Shown here: piece after piece, positions 1-8,642 of the stretch
Layout: each line of letters starts with the position of its first letter
Position numbering within the stretch: position 1 is the first letter of the stretch
NCBI GenBank assembly: GCA_017429525.1
Contig: JAFROT010000046.1
Location: 62,001-126,000 of the forward strand
Direction of reading: 5' to 3'
DNA from: Bacteroidaceae bacterium
GTDB taxonomy: Bacteria; Bacteroidota; Bacteroidia; Bacteroidales; Bacteroidaceae
DNA length: 64,000 bases
The notes under the pieces: generated by a model
Databases searched by the model: none
Told to the model about the DNA's origin: nothing
The model's input: the letters and a program-made list of their open reading frames with translations, nothing else
Translations under genes and position numbers: made by a program

Positions 1-3000
1 ACGAGCAACCCAGGCTACCTCACCGACGTCAATGGGACTCATGCCTATGCTTGTTATACCCCGTCGAACACGACGCTGACGTTCTATTACGACAATCAGC
101 GTTTCAGCCGCACGGGTACGACCTACATCGCGGAAAACTATAGCCCCTTTAACTGCAATTGGTCCGACATCCGGGAAGAGGTGACTACGATGGCCTTTGA
201 TCCCTCATTCGCCGTCTTCCGACCGACGGGCATCCACGGATGGTTCAGCGACATGAAAAACCTTGTATCCATCACGGGCATCAGTAACCTGAACACGAGT
301 GCTATTACCGACATGTTCGATTTATTCGATGGCTGTAGCAGTTTGAAGAGCCTCGACCTGAGCAACTGGGACACGTCCAACGTGACCAATATGAGGAGCA
401 TGTTCAACGCCTGCAGTAGCTTGACTAGTCTTGACGTGAGCAGCTTCAACACGTCCAACGTCACCAGTATGGAATTGATGTTCATAAACTGTAGCAAATT
501 GACGACTCTCAAATTAGGCAGCAACTTCAACCCGTCTAAAGTGACCAGCATGGAAGATATGTTCTCTGGTTGCTCTGCGCTGACGAGCCTTGATCTGAGT
601 GGCTGGAACACATCCCAAGTGACCGATATGTACAGGATGTTCTACGGTTGCAGCGGCTTGACGAGCCTTGATGTAAGTGGCTGGAACACGTCCAACGTGA
701 CCACTATGAGAGAGATGTTCAGTGATTGCAGCAGTTTGACGAGCCTCGATGTGAGTGGCTGGAATCCGTCCAATGTAACCAGTATGTGGTCTATGTTCAA
801 TGGTTGCAGCAGTTTGACGAGCCTCGATGTGAGTGGCTGGGACACGTCCAATGTAATCAATATGTGGAATATGTTCAAGGGTTGCAGCAGTTTGACGAGC
901 CTTAACGTGAGCAACTGGAACACGTCCAACGTGACCGATATGCACAGGATGTTCGAAGGCTGCAGCGCCCTGACGAGCCTCGACCTGAGCAACTTTGATA
1001 CGTCCAAGGTGACCGATATGGGTAGTATGTTCGACGGCTGCAGCGGCCTGACGAGCCTTGACCTGAGCAACTTCGACACGTCTCAGGTGACAGAAATGAG
1101 TTATATGTTCTACGGCTGCAGCGGCTTGACGAGCCTTGACCTGAGCAATTTCGACACATCCAAGGTGACCGATATGTGGTCTATGTTCAAAGGGTGCAGC
1201 GGCTTGACGAGCCTTGACCTGAGCAACTGGGACACGTCCAATGTAACCGATATGAAGAGCATGTTCAACGGCTGCAGCAGTTTGACGAGCCTCAACCTGG
1301 GCAGCTTCAACACGTCCAACGTCACCGATATGGACTTGATGTTCAATGGTTGCAGCAGTTTGACGAGCCTTGACCTGAGCAACTTCGACACGTCCAACGT
1401 ACCCGATATGAATCAGATGTTCAATGGTTGCAGCAGTTTGACGAGCCTTGACCTGGGCACCTTCAACACGTCCCAGGTTACCAATATGTATAAGATGTTT
1501 TGGAGTAGTAACAATCTGCAAACCATCTATGTGGGCGACGGCTGGAGCACGGATGCTGTGACAAGTTCCGATTATATGTTCACTGCCTGCGACCGTCTTG
1601 TGGGTGGCAAGGGCACGACATGGAAGTCGTCTAACCCGTCAGATAAGACCTACGCCCACATCGACGGCGGCACCAGCAACCCCGGCTACTTCACTGCAGC
1701 GAGGACTGGATACGCCAGCTACAACCCGACGGCCAAGTTGCTGGCTTTCTACTTCGACGACAACCGCAGTTACCACGAAGGCCGGGGGGAGACGACCTAC
1801 GACCTGAACCAGGGCTCTGCCAAGCCCGGCTGGTACACCGACGGCACCTATGCCAAGGTCACCCGCGTGCACTTCGACCAGTCGTTCGCCAATACCCGCC
1901 CGAAGTCCACCTACTATTGGTTTGCCGATATGGCGAATCTGGATAACATCACGAACTCCACCTATATCAACACGAGTGCCGTGAAGAATATGGAGTCCAT
2001 GTTCCAAGGCTGCCGAAAAATGACGAGCCTTGACCTGAGCCACTTCAACACTTCGAAGGTGACGACGATGGCACACATGTTTGACGGCTGCACCCAAGCT
2101 ACAGTTCTCAACGTGAGCAACTTCGACACGTCCAACGTGACCGACATGGAAGGTATGTTCCAAAGTTGTATAAACTTGACAAGCCTTGACGTGAGCCGCT
2201 TCAATACAGCCAATGTGACCAACATGAGGAAGATGTTCAGCGGTTGTTGGGACGTGACGGGCCTTGACTTGAGCAACTGGGACACGTCCAACGTGACCAA
2301 CATGAGCTGGATGTTCGACGGTTGTCGCCTTTTGGAGAGTCTTGACTTGAGCTCCTTCAATACTGAGAACGTGACGAGCATGGAAAGAATGTTTAATGAT
2401 TGCGGGAATCTGAGCACAATCTATGCCGGCACAAACTGGAGCACGTCCAAGGTGACCGAGTCCAATAGTATGTTCTTGGATTGCAAAAACCTGGTGGGGG
2501 GTAAGGGCACAGCCTACGCTTCCAACCACGTGGACAAGACCTACGCCCGCATCGACCAACCAACGCTCCGTCCGGGCTACTTCACTGCCGGAGGTACTGA
2601 GGCATACGCCGTTTATAGTAAGTCGAGTAAGACGCTGACGTTCCACTACGACGCCCAGCGCCGTTCCTACACCACTCCTAGTAACGTGGTCTATGACGTG
2701 AACATGGATGCCGACGATCCCGCCTGGCTTCTTGACGAGTACGTCAGCAGTGTAACCAAAGTGATCTTCAGCCCGTATTTTGCTGCCGTCCGTCCGACGA
2801 ACACTAGCCGTTGGTTCCAAGGCATGGCTTTGCTGACGTCGATCACGGGCATGGAGAACCTGAACACCAGCAAGGTGACCAAAATGAACAACATGTTCCG
2901 GGGATGCACGGAGTTAAGTGGCCTTGACTTGAGCCACTTCGACACCGACCTGGTAACGTCCATGACAGGCATGTTCGAGGGCTGTAGCAGTGTGACTGAA

Positions 3001-5319
3001 CTTGACCTGAGCCGTTTCAATACGGCAAAGGTGACCAATATGGGAAACATGTTCTATAACTGCATGCATCTGAGAACCATCTTTGTGGCCCCTGAAAAGT
3101 GGAGCATGAGTGGCGTGACGAGTTCCTCGGGTATGTTCTACGGCTGCACCAATATTAAGGGCTCAATGGGCACGGCCTATAATGCCGACTACGTGGACAA
3201 GACCTACGCTCGCATCGATGGTGGCACGAGCAACCCGGGCTACTTCACCGCTGAGGGCAGTGAGGCATGGGCCTACGAGGCATACGCCGTTTACACAACA
3301 GAAGAGGGGGAGTGTACGCTGACGTTCTACTACGACACCCAGAAGAATTCGCGTACGGGCTCGATATACAACGTTGAATATCATAATTGGTTGGGAACTG
3401 CCAGCAATCTGAACCGGGTGGTCTTCGACCCGTCGTTCGCCGACTACCGCCCGACGTCGACCTCCGAATGGTTCTTGAATATGTCCAACCTTCTATCCAT
3501 TGAGGGCATAGAGTACTTGAACACCAGCGAGGTGACCGATATGTCTTCTATGTTCAATAACTGCGGCGGACAATACTTCTACATGCAGACCCTTGACTTG
3601 AGCCACTTCAACACGGCTAAGGTGGCCAATATGCAAGCCATGTTCGCCAACAACAGCCACCTGACAACCATCATTGTGGGCAACGGCTGGACGACGGCAG
3701 CCGTGACGGAATCCGCGAATATGTTCTATGGCTGCACCCAGCTGAAGGGTGACCAGGGCACGGCCTATAATGCCAACTACTTGGACAAGACCTATGCCCG
3801 CCTCGACGGCGGCACGGGCAGCCCGGGCTACTTCTCGCATTTCAAGGAGCCTTACGCCTGCTACATGGCTGGCAACAAGTCGCTGACGTTCTACTACGAC
3901 AACCAGCGAAGCAGCCGCGCGGGCACTACCTACGACCTGAACACCGGAAACAACCGGCCGGGCTGGACGGAGGACTATTCCGTGGCGTCGGGCATCTCGA
4001 CGGTGGTCTTCGACCAGTCGTTTGCCACTGTCCTCCCCGCCACCACCGCCTACTGGTTTGCCGATATGGCTGGCCTACGGACCATCACGGGTTGGGAGAA
4101 CCTCAACACGCAATTCGTGACCGACATGAGCTACATGTTCTCCAACTGCGGCATGCCGACCCTCGACCTGACCAGCTTCAGCACATTCCTGACGCGCGAC
4201 ATGAGCTACATGTTCTATAGGTGCAGGGCGACGAGCATCGACCTGAGCAGCTTCAACACATCGTCGGTGACCACTATGGAGGGGATGTTCAATTGGTGTT
4301 TTAACCTGACAAGGCTTGACCTTGACAACTTCAAGACAAACGAAGTGGAGGTGATGACCTCGATGTTCGAGAATTGCCCCTATCTGAACACAATCTGTGT
4401 GGGCACCAACTGGAGCACAGCGGCCGTGACGGCATCCGACAACATGTTCTATGGCTGCACCCGCCTCGTGGGTGGCCTGGGAACGGCATATTCAGTCGCT
4501 AACCCACAGGACAATACCTACGCTCACCTCGACGGCGGCACCAGCAATCCCGGCTACTTCAGCCGATTCCAGGCCTACGCCGTCTACACGCAGGAGAACA
4601 CCACGCTGACGTTCTACTACGACTCCAAGCGCGATTCCCGCACGGGCACCACCTACGACATGAACAAAAATGCCAATGCCCCCGGGTGGGAAGCTGTCAA
4701 TAGCAGTGTGACTACGGTGGTCTTTGACTCGTCGTTTGCCGATTATTGCCCGACAACCACCTGTCGTTGGTTTTATGTTATGCAGAATCTGCAAACCATC
4801 GAAGGCATGAACCATCTGAACACGAGCGAGGTGACCAACATGCAAGCAATGTTCAATCTGTGCAGCAGCTTGACAAGCCTTGACCTGAGCAGCTTCAACA
4901 CGGCCAATGTGACAAGCATGGGCATGATGTTCAATGGCTGTAGCAGCCTGCAAACAATCTACGTGGGCGAGGGCTGGAGCACAGCGGCCGTGACGAGTTC
5001 CAATTATATGTTCCACAACTGCACCAGCCTGAAGGGCGGCAAGGGAACGACCTACAATTCCTCGAATCCCAAGGACAAGACCTATGCCCATATCGACGGT
5101 GGCACTGACAACCCCGGCTACTTCTCGGAGAAGCAGGCCTTCCTCAGGGGCGACGTCAACGGCGACGGCAAGGTGACCATTGCCGACGTGACCGCCCTCG
5201 TGAACATCATCTTGGGTAAGACCACGAACTACAACGCAGCAGTAGCCGACATCAACGACGATACCAAGATTACTATCGCCGACGTGACGGCATTGGTGAA
5301 TATTATATTGGGAAAATAA
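1..5319 (+). CDS. BspA-like surface protein with DUF285 repeats and C-terminal dockerin pair (5' partial)
   Basis: The frame is open from base 1, so the start lies outside the window; about 1772 residues are visible. The protein is built from DUF285/BspA leucine-rich-like repeats of about 23 residues (pattern SLTSLDLSNFDTSNVTDMxxMFxGCS). The first block carries 16 MF motifs in a row, followed by shorter blocks. Blocks are separated by a spacer module containing AHIDGGTSNPGYF, then AYAVY and LTFYYD, seen six or seven times. The C-terminus holds two dockerin-type calcium-loop repeats (DVNGDGKVTIADVTALVNI and a second DIN copy) ending in ILGK. BspA proteins bind host proteins or mediate adhesion; that role is inferred. 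The DNA repeats are close copies about 69 nt long, so copy number may vary by recombination. Confidence 0.9.
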   Translation, partial: TSNPGYLTDVNGTHAYACYTPSNTTLTFYYDNQRFSRTGTTYIAENYSPFNCNWSDIREEVTTMAFDPSFAVFRPTGIHGWFSDMKNLVSITGISNLNTSAITDMFDLFDGCSSLKSLDLSNWDTSNVTNMRSMFNACSSLTSLDVSSFNTSNVTSMELMFINCSKLTTLKLGSNFNPSKVTSMEDMFSGCSALTSLDLSGWNTSQVTDMYRMFYGCSGLTSLDVSGWNTSNVTTMREMFSDCSSLTSLDVSGWNPSNVTSMWSMFNGCSSLTSLDVSGWDTSNVINMWNMFKGCSSLTSLNVSNWNTSNVTDMHRMFEGCSALTSLDLSNFDTSKVTDMGSMFDGCSGLTSLDLSNFDTSQVTEMSYMFYGCSGLTSLDLSNFDTSKVTDMWSMFKGCSGLTSLDLSNWDTSNVTDMKSMFNGCSSLTSLNLGSFNTSNVTDMDLMFNGCSSLTSLDLSNFDTSNVPDMNQMFNGCSSLTSLDLGTFNTSQVTNMYKMFWSSNNLQTIYVGDGWSTDAVTSSDYMFTACDRLVGGKGTTWKSSNPSDKTYAHIDGGTSNPGYFTAARTGYASYNPTAKLLAFYFDDNRSYHEGRGETTYDLNQGSAKPGWYTDGTYAKVTRVHFDQSFANTRPKSTYYWFADMANLDNITNSTYINTSAVKNMESMFQGCRKMTSLDLSHFNTSKVTTMAHMFDGCTQATVLNVSNFDTSNVTDMEGMFQSCINLTSLDVSRFNTANVTNMRKMFSGCWDVTGLDLSNWDTSNVTNMSWMFDGCRLLESLDLSSFNTENVTSMERMFNDCGNLSTIYAGTNWSTSKVTESNSMFLDCKNLVGGKGTAYASNHVDKTYARIDQPTLRPGYFTAGGTEAYAVYSKSSKTLTFHYDAQRRSYTTPSNVVYDVNMDADDPAWLLDEYVSSVTKVIFSPYFAAVRPTNTSRWFQGMALLTSITGMENLNTSKVTKMNNMFRGCTELSGLDLSHFDTDLVTSMTGMFEGCSSVTELDLSRFNTAKVTNMGNMFYNCMHLRTIFVAPEKWSMSGVTSSSGMFYGCTNIKGSMGTAYNADYVDKTYARIDGGTSNPGYFTAEGSEAWAYEAYAVYTTEEGECTLTFYYDTQKNSRTGSIYNVEYHNWLGTASNLNRVVFDPSFADYRPTSTSEWFLNMSNLLSIEGIEYLNTSEVTDMSSMFNNCGGQYFYMQTLDLSHFNTAKVANMQAMFANNSHLTTIIVGNGWTTAAVTESANMFYGCTQLKGDQGTAYNANYLDKTYARLDGGTGSPGYFSHFKEPYACYMAGNKSLTFYYDNQRSSRAGTTYDLNTGNNRPGWTEDYSVASGISTVVFDQSFATVLPATTAYWFADMAGLRTITGWENLNTQFVTDMSYMFSNCGMPTLDLTSFSTFLTRDMSYMFYRCRATSIDLSSFNTSSVTTMEGMFNWCFNLTRLDLDNFKTNEVEVMTSMFENCPYLNTICVGTNWSTAAVTASDNMFYGCTRLVGGLGTAYSVANPQDNTYAHLDGGTSNPGYFSRFQAYAVYTQENTTLTFYYDSKRDSRTGTTYDMNKNANAPGWEAVNSSVTTVVFDSSFADYCPTTTCRWFYVMQNLQTIEGMNHLNTSEVTNMQAMFNLCSSLTSLDLSSFNTANVTSMGMMFNGCSSLQTIYVGEGWSTAAVTSSNYMFHNCTSLKGGKGTTYNSSNPKDKTYAHIDGGTDNPGYFSEKQAFLRGDVNGDGKVTIADVTALVNIILGKTTNYNAAVADINDDTKITIADVTALVNIILGK

Positions 5320-5351
5320 AGCCTCACCCCCCCAGCTAGCCTCTCCCTCGA

Positions 5352-5372
5352 CCCCTCCCTTGTAGGGAGGGG
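5352..5372. repeat. GC-rich palindrome CCCCTCCCT-N3-AGGGAGGGG
   Basis: A near-perfect 9-bp inverted repeat with a 3-nt loop lies just after the BspA-like gene. A second GGGAGGGGG half-copy follows at about 5403. The same palindrome type occurs in purM (7797-7905) and truA (21240-21260), so this is an intergenic member of a dispersed family. It may also act as a terminator stem, but no clear U-run follows. Confidence 0.7.
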
Positions 5373-5473
5373 AGATGGTTGGCACGATGAAGCCTGATTG
5401 TTAGGGAGGGGGAGACTGGCGCAATGAAGTGATGTCTGGGGGGGATAGGGAGCAAGCGGTTGTCAAAAAGAAA

Positions 5474-5503
5474 TGGCCGTGTCAACGTTGAATGACACGG
5501 CCA
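5474..5503 (-). terminator. Terminator of tRNA-Val transcript
   Basis: An 11-bp perfect stem (TGGCCGTGTCA with TGACACGGCCA) has an 8-nt loop. Read on the minus strand the stem is followed by TTTCTTTTT, which is a good intrinsic terminator for the tRNA. It may work in both directions and also stop the BspA-like transcript. Confidence 0.8.
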
Positions 5504-5518
5504 CTTCTTTGTGGGTAG

Positions 5519-5593
5519 TAGGAACGATCGGGCTCGAACCGATGACCTCTTCAATGTGACTGAAGCGCTCTGAACCAACTGAGCTACGCTCCT
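5519..5593 (-). tRNA. tRNA-Val (anticodon CAC)
   Basis: A full cloverleaf reads on the minus strand: acceptor AGGAGCG pairs with CGTTCCT, D stem GCTC/GAGC, anticodon stem CTTCA/TGAAG with the 7-nt loop GTCACAT, five-base variable loop, and T arm ATCGG-TTCGAGC-CCGAT. U33 precedes the CAC anticodon, so it reads GUG valine codons. The discriminator base is A and CCA is not encoded. It has its own promoter and terminator. Confidence 0.93.
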
Positions 5594-5612
5594 ATCCTTG
5601 GGTTTGCGGGTG

Positions 5613-5643
5613 CAAAGTTACAATGTTTCTCTGAAATGCCCAA
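5613..5643 (-). promoter_or_regulatory. Promoter of tRNA-Val
   Basis: On the minus strand a TTG box (5643-5641) is followed after 20 nt by TAACTTTG (5620-5613). This matches the Bacteroidetes -33/-7 promoter and ends 20 nt before the tRNA 5' end. Confidence 0.8.
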
Positions 5644-5692
5644 CGTTTTTCATTATTTTTTGCTTATAAGAAGTTTTTTTACGTTAAAAGTT

Positions 5693-5722
5693 TTGCAGAA
5701 TAACAATAAAGAGATACTTTTG
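5693..5722 (+). promoter_or_regulatory. Promoter of the serpin gene
   Basis: A TTG box at 5693-5695, 19 nt, then TACTTTTG at 5715-5722 matches the Bacteroidetes -33/-7 consensus. The expected transcript start leaves an untranslated leader of about 40 nt. Confidence 0.8.
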
Positions 5723-5771
5723 TGATGTCAGAAATGATCTTCAACAAACTCATCCATTAAATCCTATGCCT

Positions 5772-7139
5772 ATGAACAAGATTTTACTACTACTTTCATT
5801 GCTGCCGCTGACAGTTGACGTAGCGGCACAGGATACCGGTAAGCAGCTTACGAAGGCTTACCAGCAATCAGCCTTCTCGCTGTTTAATGCCGTAGCAGAG
5901 AACCAGACGGGCAATGTCTGCTTCTCGCCACTATCGCTGCAAATGGCCCTGTCGATGGTGCAGAACGGCGCCGCGGGCAATACGCTGCAGCAGCTGCAGC
6001 AGGTGCTCGGCACTACGGATTTCAATAATGAGGAGATAGGCGATTTCAACCGCACTCTCTCCAAGTCAATCACCGAGCGTCCGCCTTTCGACGCCGATGA
6101 CTGGTGGCAACAAGAGCTCGACCCGCAAGAGGCATACAATTCATGCTACCCAATCTGTGAAGTGGCAAATGCCCTGTGGACGCGGTCTGACGTTGAGCTC
6201 TACGATGATTTCGTTGAGGCTCTGCGCACATATTATGATTCTGCCACCGAACCTGTGGAGTTCTGTACATGGGAGGGCATCGGACGAATCAACGCTTGGG
6301 CAGACGAACACACCCACGGGCTGATACCGGAGATTTACAAACAACCGCAGTCCGACGATTTGGCTGTTGTGCTGACAAATGCCTTGTATTTCAAGGGGAG
6401 TTGGCTCGTGCCATTTTGTGAGGAGGCGACCAGCAAACAACCGTTTTGGATTGATGACCAGACCTTCGTGCGTGCAGATATGATGTTCTTGCGCGATTAT
6501 GTGCGGTGCGGTGCAACGCCTTCGTTCCGTACCATAACGTTAAGATATGGCATGGATGGTGATTTCTCGATGACAGTTTTCGTGCCGAAAGAGGGAACGC
6601 AGTTGCCTGAACTGACTTACGAAGAATGGAGCGCATCGCGCTCTGGTAAAGAGACTCCCACGAACCTGCAGATGCCTCGTTTTGAGGTAGACGGCGACTA
6701 TAATTTGAATGACGTCCTAAAGGGCTTGGGTATGACCGATGCTTTTGATGACAGGGCCGATTTCTCAAGGATGAGCGACATCCCACGCGCGATAAGTAAT
6801 GTGCGACAGCTGAGCAAGATTATCGTGGATGAGAAAGGAACCGAGGCAGCGGCCATAACTATCATTGAGGTGCCTGATGGAATGGGTCCCGATCCAGATG
6901 ATTTTCAAGACTTCAATGTCGACCGCCCCTTCTACTTTACCATTCAGAAGGCTGACGTTGTGCTGTTCGTGGGGCGTGTGACGCAGTTGCCGGGAACGGT
7001 AGAAAAGGTTGATGGGGTCGCTGCGGTTGCTTCGCATCAGGACGCCGGCAGGTGCTACGACGTGCAAGGCCGGCAGTTGCTGCGCGCTCCGAAGAAAGGT
7101 TTCTACATTCAAGACGGACAGAAACGAGTGGCATATTAA
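5772..7139 (+). CDS. Secreted serpin (serine protease inhibitor)
   Basis: This is a serpin of about 455 residues after a signal peptide. The start at 5772 (MNKILLLLSLLP) is preferred; an in-frame ATG lies at 5766. Serpin landmarks are NVCFSPLSLQMALSMVQNGA near the N-terminus, the inhibitory hinge DEKGTEAAAIT, and the signature FNVDRPFYFTI followed by FVGRV. The small-residue hinge (AAA) is that of an inhibitory serpin rather than a substrate-like one. Canonical spacing puts the scissile bond near V-P-D-G-M, so P1 is Gly or Met and the loop is acidic. A tail after the serpin fold (YDVQGRQLL...KGFYIQDG) resembles a type IX secretion sorting signal, suggesting surface display. It probably blocks host or competitor proteases; the target is unknown. 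Confidence 0.92.
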   Translation: MNKILLLLSLLPLTVDVAAQDTGKQLTKAYQQSAFSLFNAVAENQTGNVCFSPLSLQMALSMVQNGAAGNTLQQLQQVLGTTDFNNEEIGDFNRTLSKSITERPPFDADDWWQQELDPQEAYNSCYPICEVANALWTRSDVELYDDFVEALRTYYDSATEPVEFCTWEGIGRINAWADEHTHGLIPEIYKQPQSDDLAVVLTNALYFKGSWLVPFCEEATSKQPFWIDDQTFVRADMMFLRDYVRCGATPSFRTITLRYGMDGDFSMTVFVPKEGTQLPELTYEEWSASRSGKETPTNLQMPRFEVDGDYNLNDVLKGLGMTDAFDDRADFSRMSDIPRAISNVRQLSKIIVDEKGTEAAAITIIEVPDGMGPDPDDFQDFNVDRPFYFTIQKADVVLFVGRVTQLPGTVEKVDGVAAVASHQDAGRCYDVQGRQLLRAPKKGFYIQDGQKRVAY

Positions 7140-7160
7140 CCATCAATAACAAAGAAAATA

Positions 7161-7201
7161 AGCCCTGCCGCACGACGCCGTTGGCGTCAGGCGACAGGGC
7201 T
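7161..7201. terminator. Terminator between convergent serpin and purM
   Basis: Outer stem AGCCCTG/CAGGGCT encloses an inner GACGCC/GGCGTC stem. Followed by TTATTTTCTTT on the minus strand and by TTTGT on the plus strand, it probably terminates the purM operon and perhaps the serpin transcript too. Confidence 0.75.
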
Positions 7202-7388
7202 TTGTCGTACACTTGAAGAGGTCATTTAGCCTTTTTCGGAATTCGCTTTGCAGCACCTTAGGCGTCGATGCAAAGCAGACATCGCGCCGCTTCCTCTTCG
7301 AGGTGGAGTCGTGGTGTCATAGTTAAGGCGTTTTTGTGTTTGCAGAAAGATAATGTCGAAAAAGTCTCCGCGGCCGAGGCCGGCAAGT

Positions 7389-8642
7389 TCAATAGTTGAA
7401 CTCGCCGAACTCGCTGCGGATGGTAAGCGACCGTGGACCCTCTTCGATGTGGCCCACGATCTGAGCGTCGATGTTGAAGCTCTTGGAGATGGCGATGACC
7501 TGTTCGGCATCCTCGGGGCTGACATAGACCTCGAGACGGTGGCCGCAGTTGAACACCTTGTACATCTCGCTCCAGTCGGCGCCGCTCTCCTCGGCGATGA
7601 TGCGGAAGAGTGGCGGCACGGGGAACATATTGTCCTTGATGACGCGGCAGTTGTCGCCCACGAAGTGCAACACCTTTGTCTGGGCGCCGCCAGTGCAGTG
7701 CACCATGCCGTGGATGCGGGGTCGCAGCTGGTCGAGGAGCACTTTGACGACGGGGGCGTAGGTGCGGGTGGGAGAGAGAACGAGGCGACCGACGGAAGAC
7801 CCACCCCCGACCCCTCCCGTGAGGGAGGGGGGAAGCTGCGCCATATCGGATGATGACGAGCCGGAGGACTCCCCTCCCTCACGGGAGGGGTATGGGGGTG
7901 GGTCTAGAAGTTTGTATTTACCGCTATACACTAGCTCCTCGGGCACGGCGTGGTCGTATGTCTCGGGATATTTCTCAGCAAGGTATTTGCTGAAGACATC
8001 GTGACGGGCAGAGGTGAGTCCGTTGCTGCCCATACCGCCGTTGTATTCATGCTCGTAGGTGGCCTGTCCATAGCTGGCCAAGCCCACGATGACGTCGCCC
8101 GGGCGTATGTTGGCATTGTTGATGACATCACTACGCTTCATACGGCAAGTGACGGTGCTATCGACGATGATGGTGCGTACGAGGTCGCCCACGTCGGCTG
8201 TCTCGCCACCAGTGGCATAGATGCCGATGCCCATGTCACGAAGTTCTGCCAGCAGTTCATCGGTACCATTGATGATAGCAGAGATGACTTCGCCGGGAAT
8301 GAGCATCTTGTTGCGGCCTATGGTGCTGGATACGAGAATGTTGTCCACTGCACCGACGCAGAGTAGGTCGTCGGTGTTCATGATGAGGGCATCCTGCGCA
8401 ATACCTTTCCACACGCTGAGGTCGCCCGTCTCGCGCCAGTAGGCGTAGGCAAGGCTTGACTTCGTGCCGGCGCCGTCGGCGTGCATGATGTTGCAGTAGT
8501 CAGGGTCGCCACCGAGAATATCGGGGATGATCTTGCAGAAAGCCTGTGGGAAGATTCCCTTGTCTATGTTCTTGATGGCGGCGTGGACGTCTTCCTTAGC
8601 GGCAGAGACGCCACGCGCCATATAACGTTGCTTGCTATCCAT
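7389..8642 (-). CDS. purM: Phosphoribosylformylglycinamidine cyclo-ligase (AIR synthetase)
   Basis: PurM closes the imidazole ring in de novo purine synthesis (FGAM + ATP to AIR) in the cytoplasm. Family landmarks are CNIMHADGAGTKSSLAY, DALIMNTDDLLCVGA, YATGGETADVGDLV, PGDVIVGLAS and GMVHCTGGAQTKV. At 417 residues it is longer than usual for the family. The excess is a low-complexity insert at about residues 247-282 (PPYPSREGGESSGSSSSD...) encoded by a palindromic element with inverted ends (7797-7905). The insert keeps the frame between VYSGKYKL and GRLVLSPTRTYAP. Its ATG overlaps the lemA stop codon by one base, so translation is coupled. It is the last gene of the minus-strand operon. Confidence 0.95.
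   Translation of the reverse strand: MDSKQRYMARGVSAAKEDVHAAIKNIDKGIFPQAFCKIIPDILGGDPDYCNIMHADGAGTKSSLAYAYWRETGDLSVWKGIAQDALIMNTDDLLCVGAVDNILVSSTIGRNKMLIPGEVISAIINGTDELLAELRDMGIGIYATGGETADVGDLVRTIIVDSTVTCRMKRSDVINNANIRPGDVIVGLASYGQATYEHEYNGGMGSNGLTSARHDVFSKYLAEKYPETYDHAVPEELVYSGKYKLLDPPPYPSREGGESSGSSSSDMAQLPPSLTGGVGGGSSVGRLVLSPTRTYAPVVKVLLDQLRPRIHGMVHCTGGAQTKVLHFVGDNCRVIKDNMFPVPPLFRIIAEESGADWSEMYKVFNCGHRLEVYVSPEDAEQVIAISKSFNIDAQIVGHIEEGPRSLTIRSEFGEFNY
7797..7905. repeat. 109-nt palindromic element inserted in frame in purM
   Basis: The ends are a perfect 12-bp inverted repeat (AGACCCACCCCC / GGGGGTGGGTCT). Just inside each end lies a hairpin: CCCCTCCC-GTGA-GGGAGGGG at 7811-7830 and CCCCTCCC-TCAC-GGGAGGGG at 7871-7890. 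The two halves are inverted copies of each other over about 34 nt, around a central unique stretch of about 40 nt. It has the structure of a MITE-like or REP/BIME-type element. Confidence 0.85.

Noticed and set aside
514-1521. Long antisense open frame (335 codons) with regular repeats inside the BspA-like gene
   Set aside because: It mirrors the 69-nt coding repeats on the other strand; there is no start region, promoter or recognisable protein. The same applies to the frames at 1639-2820 and 4492-5385.
7353-7853. Plus-strand frame across the 3' part of purM
   Set aside because: Antisense to conserved PurM motifs; no promoter or family signature.
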